A DNA stretch of 64,000 nt from positions 14,175,601-14,239,600 of the forward strand of contig CM055102.1 of NCBI GenBank assembly GCA_029204225.1, given 5' to 3'. This stretch comes from Diphasiastrum complanatum (lineage: Eukaryota > Streptophyta > Lycopodiopsida > Lycopodiales > Lycopodiaceae). The position numbers were made by a program, and so were the translations under genes. The notes below the pieces were generated by a model that saw only the letters and a program-made list of their open reading frames with translations, made no database searches and had not been told where the DNA came from. Below, in pieces: positions 20,132 to 31,541 of this stretch (positions within the stretch are counted from its first letter, which is position 1; each line of letters opens with the position of its first letter).

Positions 20132-20629
20132 AGGCTATTTCACCCAAAGGTGGTAAGTGGATGAGAGTCCCCATTCTCTCCTAACTAATTTTTTTTGCAC
20201 CCTCTTTCCTCCCCTCGAAAAAATAAAGAGGCCCCATCCCCGAGCCCCACAAAAAAGTTTTTTTTTCTTTTTGGGGGTGGGGGGTGGGTGGGAGTGGGGG
20301 GAGGAAGGGGAGGATTTACCCTCCCCACACATTTTTTTTAGGGTGGGGGAGAGCTACATTCCCCCACCACTGTCTCCTCCGATTTTTTCGAAGGGAGGGA
20401 GGTGGGTCTTGGCACAACCCCCCTTTACATTTTTCACTCTCTCGGCAACACGGAGGGACACGTGCAATGTGTCGTCTCGCAAAAAAACTTGAAAACGAAA
20501 AGAATGTTGTGCCACAGACCACAGGGAGGGGGAGGATGGCTAAGCATATCATCAATCGCCCACTCTGAGCATAATTCACATGTCTTGACCACAAGCCGCC
20601 ACCCAAATTGTCGGCTAACCCACTAGTAT
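20132..20629. other. G-rich stretch with quadruplex-forming run; no gene
   Basis: The plus strand at 20273-20313 has at least four G-runs of three or more with one- to two-base spacers (GGGGGTGGGGGGTGGGTGGG and on). Further G- and C-runs follow at 20330-20420. Short ORFs here are low-complexity products of these runs. Confidence 0.6.
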
Positions 20630-20656
20630 ACATACATACACATACACATACCAAAT

Positions 20657-20704
<48 letters not shown>

Positions 20705-20766
20705 GATAGATATATACACACATACACATACACATACCATATCATACACATACATCGACATACATA
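20630..20766. repeat. Compound (CA)n/(TA) microsatellite
   Basis: An uninterrupted CA run (about 20656-20700) lies between TACACATACACATACC-like imperfect repeats that recur on both sides, giving a loosely symmetric compound satellite. Confidence 0.9.
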
Positions 20767-20859
20767 GATATTGACAATTAACAATTACTTGGATTAACAT
20801 TTACTTGATATGTCAAGATACAAGCTGTTACATGTGTCAACAATCATTACTACTTCACC

Positions 20860-21470
20860 AAACAAGGAATCATCCAATTGCTTAGATCCTTTTAAATGGA
20901 TAGCAAATTTGCCTTGGCATGATGCTTGTTGTCCCTCCCTAGTCTTGGCCTAGTAGTCAAACTCTTGGAGCAATAAGATCCATCTGGCTATTCTACCGAA
21001 TAAGTCAAGCTTATTCACAAGGTATCTACAGTAGAATGATGGACCTGAAACACAAAGGAGTAGCCAAGTAAATAATGGAAATGTTCTATTTTACTACTAT
21101 ATCATCTCCAAGGCCTCATGCTCAATGGTAGTGAAGACAGATAATTGTCTTCTTGCATGTATTTCGGGTACCTAAGGCAAAGGCTTCAATACCTACATAA
21201 GTATGAAACAAGTCCCATTTAGGTGGGCATAATCTAGGTGTGTATATCAATTGGGTTTTCAAGACATCAAGGCATGTTGTAGCTCATTAGTACATTCATA
21301 TGGTGCGTCTTTCTTCAATGACTGGGTGAGAGGAGCCACAAGAGTAGCACAATCCTTGATAATTTGTGATAATTACCTACATAACCAAGGAATATGTATA
21401 ACTCTCATAGGTAATTGCTAGATGGGAGCCTATTGATGTTTTTGCGAATACCACCCATGTTTAGGATCGT
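20860..21470 (-). pseudogene. Gypsy RT/RNase H relic
   Basis: Read on the minus strand, fragments such as FTTIEHEALEMI (about 21130) and YLVNKLDLFGRIARWILLLQ (about 20970-21030), then EFDY, match the order and spacing of the Ty3/gypsy RNase H region. Stops and frame changes are frequent. Upstream pieces (HLDYAH near 21230) suggest the RT-RNase H connection. Too decayed to be coding. Confidence 0.65.
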
Positions 21471-22858
21471 GATGTTCTAGCATTTGCAACCATCACACAA
21501 TCAACACTAATCTACAACCTTTTAGAGGTCACTAATTTCATGGCATTCACCAATGTCAACATTTTGTTATATGCCTACATTGCCCAAACATTTATTTCAG
21601 TATATTAGCATTTTTTATGTGCTCACATTGCCCTCAGTTTTTTTTGAGGTAGGGAAGAGTTGAGAACATTTGTTACGGTGATGACATGTACTGGGCTTCT
21701 ATTGGTTGTAAGGTCATGTCCTTTGTTAAATTGCTCATGAATCTTTGGGCCCTGATACAATTAATTGTCAGGGAAGGGCTTCAGAATAGCATGTAAGTAG
21801 TATCTTGCATAGATCCTTATTTAGTCAAATGGGTTGCTTTCTTAACTCCTCTATAGGAGCCTCTATTGCAGTTCTTTGTTGGAGTTTATTATATTCAGTC
21901 AATTGTTCTTGATGTGATGCCATATATGTGATTTGTGTTCATTTTTGAGATGAAGTGCTTCTTGAACTAGGTGCAATCTTTGAGAGACCTGACTAAAGAG
22001 CTGCATCACAAGATCTGATCTTGATAGCTCTTTCTTAAAATGGGAACAACATCCCAAAAACCATTCACTTTTTGAAAATTCAGTAGCCAATTCAGTGTTT
22101 TCAAGTCACTATGATAATTTTTAACTGTTAGCGTGAACAAAATGAGTTAGTATTCAGTTGTTTCGGAAAGAAGAAGAAAGCTCTTGGATTCTAAAAACAT
22201 AGAGGACCCTGATGAGGGGCTTGCATCACAAAGCTTTCTGTTCCACTTTATAGAGTGACCAACACAATTAGCATGACAACAAATTTTTTTACCTTCTTAA
22301 TTCAAATTGACAATCTTGGCATCACTAAGCGTGCAGCTCCACTCAATAATGTGACCAAGACAATTAGTACCAAAAAATGTTCAACACCCTAATGGGTACT
22401 CCTAGCATAAAATCTCAAGAGTGCCAAATTACATATCCATAATTGTAGAATTTGTCAATTCTATATGTAGCCAGCATTTGGTGCACTGGTCTTTTGCACA
22501 ATCGTCTGAATTTCTGATTCTAATACGTTACATAATCGCCTCTAGATTGTATGTTCTATAAAAGCATTAAATTTTAATATATTACACTTTCATTGTGACT
22601 GACCATGTAGTTAAAATAACAATGATCGACTTATACAGTGCTTTCTTATTTCGACGGCACCATGTGTGCTTAGTTCCAGAGTTATCGGGCCATCTTTCTT
22701 TTACTAGCCCTTTGAGTGTTTTTAAGCAACTTATCTTTGTACTTACGAGTGAGTTGAATATACAGTTTGAGGAGAGCAATTCTATGGTCTTGTTGCACTT
22801 GACGTAGTAATGTGGTGATTGATCCGGTCGGGTGCTTTTTAACTGTGTTTTCTTAACT
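21471..22858. other. Unassigned repeat-like stretch, possibly LTR before a primer-binding site
   Basis: No coding domain recognised. Because a tRNA-Met primer-binding site starts at 22859, the last few hundred bases may be a 5' LTR (U3-R-U5), but no matching copy was found downstream. Confidence 0.35.
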
Positions 22859-22870
22859 TGGTATCAGAGC
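22859..22870 (+). other. Primer-binding site, tRNA-iMet type
   Basis: TGGTATCAGAGC is the canonical plant LTR-retrotransposon primer-binding site complementary to the 3' end of initiator tRNA-Met. It marks the start of the internal region of the plus-strand copia element that carries gag at 24122. Confidence 0.8.
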
Positions 22871-24121
22871 CCTTGGTGGCTTGAATCACCGGACAAGAAC
22901 AGAGAGCTGCGAATTTACGACGGTTTGTTGGCTAGGAAGCACAAAACCGAGTCTGTGGAGATTCGTAGAATGGCTCAAAATTGTAAAAAGAATTCAGAGA
23001 CAGGGAATTGTCGGTTGAATCAGAAAGCAAGCAAAGTTTGAAGCTGAAAAATTCTTCTGGAGGGTTGCTTGGCGTTTGTGATTGGTTTGAATCCAATTGA
23101 ACATCGTTTGAAGAGCGGTTTGGAGCAAAAGATTGCTTGCAGTAGGGCGACCTCAGCTAGATAGGAGCTGCAAGTGAAAGCTCAGGGAAAGCCTGAGTAA
23201 AGCCCAATATATTCTTCTCTTCAGAGTTGCTAGGATTTCAAAGTACAAAATCTAGGATATCTCCTTGTAGGACGTCGTTTTCAGAGTTGTGAGTTGTTGA
23301 GAATGGGTGCCCTGGTAGTACGATTCAGCAGTAGGGAGGCCGCGACTGGTCGTGGAGGAGGAAAGCAGCCAGATCGATCCACAGGGAGCAGCCATAGCCT
23401 GTGAAGAGAGAGAGAAGAGTCCATCGCAGAGAGAGAGAAGAGGAGGAGAGGTCGCGGTACCTCTCGCGCACCCAGTCCAGTTTGCCAGTTAGTGGCCCGA
23501 AGTGCTTAGTGCTTCGAAGGCCTTTGATCAACGCACAAAAGCGTGGAAAGTCGTCTGATCTCGAATCACACAAATCGACAATGGTTATTACACGATAGGT
23601 GGGTCGTTGGATCTAAAGGATCCGTTGGATTGAAGTGAAAAAGTCTGAAGGGGTCTGAAGTGCAAAGTGCATTGCAACTTCATTAAAAATCTTCAAACTG
23701 TTGGGTCCCAAGTTTTTGAAGGGTGAAGTTTCTTCACACTGAAGAAACAGTTCAAAAACCCAAATTGCCCTTATTTTCACCTCCTTTAGCCTATTTTGGC
23801 CAAACGAAAGGCTATAGCCTCCAAATGAAGGGGACCCTGACTGTACCTGCAAGTACGGTACACCAAAACAGAGTGATTGTCGTGGAGAAAGTGTTCGAAG
23901 CATGCCAGAAGTGATTTCACCATTCCACTGGGCAAGAAGCTGGGAGTTGGTGACGAGAAGCATTTCGGAAAACGACGCCAGTTTGGCTTTCAATTTGGCG
24001 AAAGAGCGGCGGGTGGCCTGGTAAGCTAAAAATTGTAGGTCATTATTATTGATTTCTGACATCACGGTTGGCTCCAACATACACTTTATAGCCTACAGGT
24101 GAAGTTTCAAGCAGTTTGGAG
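22871..24121 (+). other. Untranslated leader of plus-strand copia element
   Basis: About 1.25 kb between the primer-binding site and the gag start with no recognised domain. It includes a GA-rich piece at 23400-23460. Unusually long for a copia leader, so it may contain an older insertion. Confidence 0.45.
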
Positions 24122-24655
24122 ATGGCAAACATCAATGAGGCAATTTTGGGCGATGCAAGCAAACTTGATGGGGCTTCTAACTACAACATCTGGAAATTCA
24201 AAGTGAAGAGCATTTTGATGGAGAAAGAGTTGTGGGAGATTGTGGCAGGTATTGAAGTCTGGCCAAATACCACTCCAGGTGACATAAGGGCCTTTGATAA
24301 AAAAGCGCAGAGAGCATTGTCATTGATCAATATTTTAGTGAAAGACCATGTGATCACTCATATAAGTGATGCCACGACGGCTAGGGGAGCTTGGGAAGCT
24401 CCTAGAATGCAATTTCAAACTTGCAATCTAGCTTGAGCCATGTTCTTGAAGTCGAGATTGAACACAGTAAGGATGGAAGAAAGTGAATCAGTGGGATCTT
24501 TCTTCACCAGGATAAAGGAGCTGAGAGATCAACTTGTGGCAATTGGAGAACCAATCAGAGATATTGAGTTGGTACATACCACAATGAGCGGTGTCTCAGA
24601 AGGTCTACAAATGTTTGTGAGTGGCATTGCTTCGAGGGAGAGGTTGCCTACTTTT
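24122..24655 (+). pseudogene. Copia gag, 3' part deleted
   Basis: The ATG at 24122 starts MANINEAILGDASKLDGASN, then YNIWKFKVKSIL, a UBN2-type copia gag. An in-frame TGA at about 24434 (after TCNLA) interrupts it. The frame resumes with AMFLKSRLNTVRMEESESVG and FFTRIKELRDQLVAIGEP. Homology breaks at about 24650, where sequence joins directly to the reverse transcriptase. Zinc knuckle, protease and integrase are all missing. Confidence 0.83.
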
Positions 24656-26078
24656 TCAAGTGGATCTTCAAAGTGAAGACAAACCAAGATGGATCAATCA
24701 ACAAGTACAAGGCAAGGTTGGTGGCAAAAGGATATGCACAAGAGTATGTAATTGACTATGATGAGTCCTTTGCACCCGTGGCAAAGATGGTAAGCATTCA
24801 AGTCATTATTTCACTTGCAACACTTTTTGGATGGGATCTATGGCAATTGGATATCACAAATGCATTATGGAATGGTGATCTTGAGGAGGAGGTGTTTATG
24901 GAGCAACCCAACGGGTACATTTCATATGGCAAGCCTAACCATTTGTTTTTTACAAAAGAGTTTGTATGGACTTAAGCAAGCACCAAGGAGTTGGTATGCT
25001 AAGCTTAACACTTTCTTACTTTCTCAAAATTTCAAGATGAGTGAGTATGATCATTCACTTTACTATAGATTTGTTGGAAATGATGTTACCATTCTTCTAA
25101 TCTATGTGGATGATATCATTTTGAGTGGAGGCAACAATCAAGATATTGATGATATCAAGATGGCACTAAAAAAAAAGTTTGATGTGCGTGATCTTGGTTT
25201 TTTGCATTATATCTTGGGAATAGAAGTATATAGAACTACTCAATTTACTTTCATTTGTCAAGAGAATATGCTAATTCTATTCTAAAAAAGTTTTATATGG
25301 TACATGCAAAGTCTTGTGATACACCAATGGAGTCAAATGTAAAGCTCACTATAAGAGGTAATGAAAGATCCTTCGAGGACATTACTCTCTATAGGAAGCT
25401 AGTTGGCTCACTCATATATCTAACCATCACAAGACCTGATCTTAGCCATTGTGTTGGTAGACTAAGCCAATTTATGCATGATCCTAGTGTGGAGCATTGG
25501 AAACTAGACAAGAGAGTATTGAGATACATCTTGGGTACTAGAGATCGTGGCATTTTTATGGAGGATCATCACCTAACTTGTATGGATTTTCAGATTTTGA
25601 CTTTGCTGGAGATCAAATGGATAGAAAATCCATAAGTGCACATGCTATTTTCATAGGTGATGGAACTATCTCTTGGATGTAAAAAAAACAAGCTACAATC
25701 TCATTGTCATCCAGTGAGGTTGAGTACAAAGTTCTTACATATTGTACAAAGGAGATGCTATGGATCAAAAGGATGGTAATGGATTTTCACTTGCTGGATT
25801 TTTCAGAGATTCCAATCATCTTTTCTAATAACCTTTTAGCCCAAAGATTGGCAAACAATCCTATTTTTCATGCAAGGAGCAAGCATATTGAAGTGGCTTA
25901 TCATTTTGTGAGAGAACAAGTCATGGCAAAGGAGGTGGAGCTTCAACATGTCTCTTCAAGGGAGTGTGTGGCTGATATCTTCACCAAAGCATTGGGAAAA
26001 GACTTATTTATGAAGCATAGAACCTCACTTGGAGTTCTATCTAAATCTATGCTAAAACTAGTTGAAGAGAGAGTGTGA
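24656..26078 (+). pseudogene. Copia reverse transcriptase and RNase H
   Basis: RT begins in mid-domain with WIFKVKTNQDGSINKYKARL (about 24661), continues through FAPVAKMVSIQVIISLA and QLDITNALWNGDLEEEVFME, then frameshifts near 24955 to YGLKQAPRSWYAKL. The active-site loop YVDDIIL is intact (about 25105). RNase H follows with a frame change at about 25260 and a break at 25620-25700, then SSSEVEYKVL in place of the usual SSTEAEY and RSKHIEVAYHFVRE. It ends VADIFTKALGKD at about 26000. Internal deletion and frameshifts make it non-functional. Confidence 0.88.
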
Positions 26079-26546
26079 AAAATTCAACTAGTTTAGTTGT
26101 TTGATCTTGGCAATTTTGAGGCCAAATTTAGATGACTTAGAGATAGATTATTTTATGTCAATAAAGGCCTAAATAATGTTTGTATTATTTTTGGCAAGTA
26201 GATAAGTGGATGAGGTCGAGTTTGGACCCATTCTAATTGGCTAATTTGATACATTGCATCTAGACTAAAATTTATAGGTCATAGTCTGGTTGTGTAGGAA
26301 TGTAATCTAGAGACTCCAGAAGACTATCGATCTTCTTATACCAAAATCGTGATGCCTGTTTCAGACCATAAATGCATCATTGCAAACGACAAACATATTG
26401 TCGATTGAAATCATGATGTGTGTTTGTGGTTAGAGTTAGTGAGAGCACTGTTGAAGGGGAGTAGTGTTAAGGTGGTAGTGTTAGAAAGAAAAGTAGGTAG
26501 CAACTAATAGTAGCATCTTGGCTTAGTTAGGCACCTATCCAGTGAA
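26076..26546 (+). repeat. Candidate 3' LTR of the plus-strand copia element
   Basis: A purine tract GAAGAGAGAGTG precedes TGAAAAATTCAACTAG at 26076, the expected polypurine tract and LTR start. Part of this sequence (GGTCGAGTTTGG ... TTTGATACATTGCATCTAG, 26214-26265) recurs at 43570-43622. The right end is not defined. Confidence 0.5.
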
Positions 26547-26589
26547 CTAACCCTCTTTCAAGCGGAAGGGCTGCTCACGACTATATCTA

Positions 26590-27294
26590 CCCACCCTACA
26601 ACTTTCCAGGGTAGAATTTCGACGATGTATAAAGAAGGACTTTATCACCATCATGAACGTCCTTAACCCTAACATAACGATCATGCCAAGCCTTTTGTCG
26701 TCTCTTATGAACCAATTGTGCGTGATAAGATATGAGTTGTGTTTCACACAATCTGGTTAATGTAAAGAGTTTATTTTGTACTTGGTGTTGATAATTAATA
26801 TCCTCACACAAGTCAGTAGCATATGCCAAAGTGACACGTAGGGAAGGAATAAAAAATTCCATTGGCATAACGGCCTCTTGACCATACACCAGTTCAAATG
26901 GTGTTTTCCAACCTGTGGCTCATTTTGACGTTGTTCTATAAGCCCAGATAGCAGAGAACAATAACTCGAAAGCTGAATCCTAGAAGAATCAACAGCCATC
27001 ATGCAATTTGTCCTATTTTGCATGGTTTATTTAGTAGATATAGGAGAGCGTGATGGTCGGTATAAAACCAAAGAGCTGGCCTAGCAAATAATGACGGAAT
27101 TGTTGAACCGCATAGACCATTGCTAGTGCTTCTCTGTCAGTTGTAGAATAATTAACCTCAGCTAGGACCAGCTGACTGCTTAGGAAACGGATTGGGAAAT
27201 CCATTCTGAATTCTCCAGGTTGCGTTAAAACAATACCAATGGCATACTTACTAGCGTCCGTATGCACCTGGAACTCCTTGTTGTAATCAGACAT
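26590..27294 (-). pseudogene. Gypsy RNase H and integrase C-terminal region
   Basis: The part 27031-27294 encodes the gypsy RNase H start (VHTDASKYAIGIVLTQ, then NYSTTDREALAMVYAVQQFR and HYLLGQ). The part 26590-26889 encodes MYGQEAVMPMEFFIPSLRV and the KAWHDRYVRVKDVHDGDKVL segment, the end of integrase before a chromodomain-like C-terminus. The integrase catalytic core between them is missing. Confidence 0.82.
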
Positions 27295-27419
27295 GTGAAG
27301 AATTGGTGCAATGACTAAAGCTTGTTTGAGGTCTTCAAAGGCTTTAATCCATTCTTCTGTCCACTTTGGATCAGTAATGATTTTGTATACTAACCTTGCC
27401 TTATCGACATAGTGTATTA

Positions 27420-28000
27420 TAAAAAAAAAATTGTGTGGCCTAGAAAAACATAAATTTCCTTCACCGTGTTTGGTAGCGGCATTTCCAGAATCACTCAGAA
27501 CTTTTCTAAATCAGTGCCTATACCATTTCGAGAAATGATATGGCCCAGTACCACACCATGGGTAATCCAGATCTGGCACTTTTCGAGATTCAACGAAATT
27601 TTGAACCTTCGATAGCGAATGAATACTTGTTCAAGGGCATCAAGATACTTATCTTCAGATGAATGTACACCAAGATCATTGAGATAAATCTCAAGATTCT
27701 TGTGTAAAAGATCCTTGAAAGCGTGGTGCATCACCCTTTGGAATGTTGATGGGGCATTGCACAGACCAAACGACATAACTATATATGCAAAGGTGCCAAA
27801 CTCTGTAACAAACGTCATTTTGTAACGATCTTCAGGGGCAATCTAGACCAAGAAATACCCACTAAAACCATCCAGAAAGCTAGATTCCTCTCCTGCCATA
27901 TCTTCGAGGATTTGTGTTGTCAGAGGTAACGGAAAGTGATCTTTCTTTGTTTCCTCATTGAGTTTATTTAATTCCACGTAGATATGGAGTTCTCCAGAGG
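27420..28000 (-). pseudogene. Gypsy reverse transcriptase
   Basis: On the minus strand: ELNKLNEETKKDHFPLP (about 27940), DGFSGYFLV, MTFVTEFGTFAYIVMSFGLC (27818 on) and NAPSTFQRVMHHAF. Then YLNDLGVHS stands in place of the YxDD active-site loop, and IISRNGIGTDLEKF follows at the end. The first catalytic Asp of YxDD is therefore Asn here. Stops at 27843 and 27490 further disable it. Same element as 26590-27294. Confidence 0.85.
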
Positions 28001-30299
28001 TTATTGTTTGGAGTTGTGTCCTTGATGGTATGTGTTACATACCTATGTAACTAGCAGTACTTTAACCCCTATTTGCCCATTTAGTGTCTGGGGGGCTAAT
28101 TGGCGAATCACCCTTGGACAAGAGATAGCCTTAGGATTAAGGGTAGGTGCCTTTAGTTTAAGCTACTAGTGTCCTTGGATGAGGGCAGGTAGGTGACTAT
28201 GCCTTGGTCGGAGGTATGGAACCTAATGAGGTGGTAGGAGGACCCTACCTTGGGTATTGGTTATTTTCCTAAACCTTGGGCCTCGATCTTGAGCCACAAT
28301 TACATAATTGGCCTTGGACCAAAGTTTGCCATCACTTGAGGGTCATGGGGACCTAGTAGGAGGGTGCACCTACAAGGGCCTCTTAATGCCCCTAAAGAAC
28401 CAAGAATCATGAGTTATGGAAGGTGTCTTTTGACATTCCATGAGTTATGGAAGGCTCTTGGTTATTCCTTTGCCTTCCCTTTTCTTATTGTCTTGTGTGG
28501 ACATTCCATAGTGCTTTGGAGTGAGTCATAGGCAATCTATAAGAGAGGGGTAGGGCACCCAAAGGAGGGGATATTTCTTGTGTTGTTGCTGGATTTTATT
28601 CTCTAGTGGATTGCTAGTGAGTAGAGTGCATAGTATTGGCTTGCTTGCTCTTGTGAGGATCACCATCTTTGGTATGGGACTTAGATGGGGGTAGGATCTT
28701 GAGCATGCTTGTATTTGTGATGGTAGTGATTGTAGTTTAACAAGGGGGTGCTAGATAGGTCTTGCTTGAAGCTTGGATCTAACTATGGTTGGGTGGTAAA
28801 TTCTTGAGGCCATCTTGTTTATCTACCTTTGGAAGGATCTTAGGAGCATTGGAGGAGAGGCACATTGGAGGCATTGGTGGACATCTACTCAAAGGCTTGG
28901 TGGGTTGCTCTTCCTATTCTTTAAAGCATGAGTGTCTTGTCATGTGTTAATTGAATGATGATTGTTGTTTGAGGTCATTATCATGAGCACACCATTGGTG
29001 ATGTGATTGTCTGTTGGTGATAGTTGTGATACACATTCGTTTGCATTTATTGACCAAGAAACAAATGAGGGTTTATTAGTTCAAGATCATGTGATGAGTG
29101 GACATCAGTGAGAGATTCCTTGAGCACATTCTGAATGTGAAACCCTAATGCTCACAAAGAGGATCCGCAAACCCTACTATCATATCATCAATCAAGGTTG
29201 GAGCTTTCCAAACCTTTTTGAAGTTTGTTTGTTGGAGCTACCATCAACCTACTGAAGGCTCGTTGGCCCTACCTACAGCTTGCTAGCCCCTATACTCCAT
29301 TGTTCCACCATGCACCTCTGATTTTTTGCTACAAAAACATGTTGCGGCTAGTTTGCAGGCCCCGCGACCTGCCTAATCTGCACCTTCCTACTCTATCTAT
29401 GACTTGCTTGTGCCCTCCCTGCTGCGTGTGTGGTCGGTCCACAAGCCTGTTTGCTACTAGTTCCAGACATGTTTGCAGCCTCCACATCCTGATTGCGACC
29501 TGTTGCAGCCTCTGATTGCTGCCCATAGCCAAAAATCAGATCTACGATCGACCGACTATGGCAAAGCAAGTGCCAAACAACAAAGGAAATGTGATTGAGA
29601 GTTTGAGGCATTCATGACTGGTTGGGCTCTCCGACTTTCTAGTAACCTTGCACATATCTGAGGTAAGGTAATTTTCATCCAGTAATGTTGTCTAAAATAT
29701 AGTTGGTGAATGATGTTTCATATGTAGTATTGTATTCCATGTTTAGTGAACCAAAATCTCCATTTTGAAATTGTATTTTGTATTTATTGTTTATGGGGTT
29801 TTCACAAGTGTTCTAGGAAAGCAAGTTTTGAAAGATTTATCACGTCGGTTTTAAGTAACGAAGCCATATAGAGTCGAATTTTGCTAATAGTTGTATATTG
29901 CGATTGTATCCATTTATATTAAATGAATAAGTGAATTGCTTTTATCACAAGTTAGGGAATGTGGCTTAGAATGATAGTACGACGTAATCTTTTCCGTGTA
30001 AATACTGGGGTGGTTGACTAGAGAATCAAACGTTTCTTCCAATTTATTAACTGTTATCCGAAACTAAGAAAAATTGTAGCCGCAATTTTGTTAACATTGC
30101 ATGGAAGTACATATGCTTTAGGGAGAAGTAAGGGGTTTTTTCATGCAACTCTATGCTTTGCTAAACCGTCTAGCATGTTCCCTACTAGTTAAACGACTAT
30201 ACAGAATTGTCAAGTTCAGAAGCGCTTTTTCTATTTTTGTCATTTATGAAGAGTATCAACTAGACCCAACCTATGTGAAACACCAGAGCGGGCCGTCCA
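28001..30299. other. Repeat-like stretch without recognised coding domain
   Basis: No family domain recognised on either strand. CATGAGTTATGGAAGG-like words repeat at about 28410-28465. The short ORFs at 29225-29611 are Cys-rich by chance composition. Likely LTR or decayed transposon DNA. Confidence 0.4.
28034..28051. repeat. 18-bp near-perfect palindrome
   Basis: GTTACATACCTATGTAAC has 8-bp arms around CC. Isolated, just beyond the truncated gypsy RT. Could be an insertion scar or a protein-binding palindrome. Confidence 0.5.
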
Positions 30300-31261
30300 C
30301 TGTGGTTGAAATACACCGCCTTGGTTAAGAGTCGTACTAGTCACACCCGCCGTCGAAATGCCTAGCGAAATACCTAGGCCTGAAGGTCGGCGAAATATCA
30401 TCAATTATCAAACAAGGCAGTGCGTATAACTTGCACCCCAAGAACGCTCTATACAACAAGAAAAATTAACAAAAAAGAAGAAGACACCCCCATATCAATT
30501 TCATGAGCACTGACCTCTTGGTCAAGTACCTCCCGTACAACTTTCTAAAGGCATAACCTTACCATTTGAGAAGCATATGAGCTCAAGGGTACATTTTTAT
30601 ACAATAAAATCCATCGTTTACAGGAGGTCATGGTCCTATAAAAGGCACATTCTTAAGTTTTAGAGATGGAACCCTAAACTTTAAGGACAAACTCCCTAAA
30701 TCATAAGGGTAGTGCCTTAAGTTCTAAAGATAGATCCAAAAAGCCATAAGGATAGTGCCTTAAGAGATAAGGATATATCCCAAAACTGTAATGGAAGTGG
30801 CCACTTTCTAGGGCCAATACCCTTAGACAAATCAAAAGTGACCACCAAATTTGAGGATAATGCCTTTAGGGCTAATGGCAGTGCCCTTAGTCATCGTAGG
30901 ATGCCTTTAAGCCACACAAGACCTGATACTTAGCCAATGGGGCCATACGGAGAACTAATTGGATGGAAAAGAAACATTAACGAGAGCCATCCATTAGAGA
31001 AGTGGATCTAGGAACATGATCCTAGAAAGCTAGCGGATCATTGAGCCAAAGTGCTAGCACCCCCTCCTTACAGTCATACGTCTAAGAGCTTGGAAAACTC
31101 TCATCGGCTCGGGAGCACGGGCTAATAGAGAGCCCCTAGGATTGGATGTGGCAAGTCCTCTGTTACTCACGTAGGGCCTAACCACCATCAACAGTGGTGC
31201 CCCTTGACCCTTTTAGGACATTTTGGCTAGACCAATCCCCTATCGAAAAAGGCCCTTACAA
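30300..31261 (+). repeat. Candidate 5' LTR or leader before a primer-binding site
   Basis: Ends with CCCTTACAA immediately before a primer-binding-site-like sequence at 31262. From 30600 to 30910 it contains irregular repeats built on GATAGTGCCTTAAG-like words (for example 30708 and 30745). The left boundary is not defined. Confidence 0.4.
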
Positions 31262-31279
31262 TGGTGCGTCTGCCAGGAG
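31262..31279 (+). other. Possible primer-binding site
   Basis: TGGTGCGTCTGCCAGGAG resembles plant gypsy primer-binding sites of the TGGCGCCGT...GGGA kind and follows a plausible LTR end. It lies 260 bases before the ORF at 31542. Confidence 0.4.
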
Positions 31280-31541
31280 TAATTTGATAAGGGAGTATTG
31301 TTTAAAAGACGTTGGCCTACAAAGAAGACGTATTAGAAATTTACTGGTTGAATGAGTGTGTTGTCAAGACTGTCAGCCGCACTACTAAAATTTTAGTGTG
31401 AGTTGCATGACTAGTATCTCATGTTGGTTCGAAAAACAATTACTTTGGTGATTGGCATTACACATTGATGTGTGCTGATCCCACAAATAGATTGATAAGG
31501 AGCCATATGCACTTAGCCGATCCATAGGGTGAAAATATGAG

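Noticed and set aside
29225-29611. Cys-rich 96-codon ORF and antisense ORFs
   Set aside because: No regular cysteine spacing, signal peptide or family resemblance; likely chance frames in repeat DNA.
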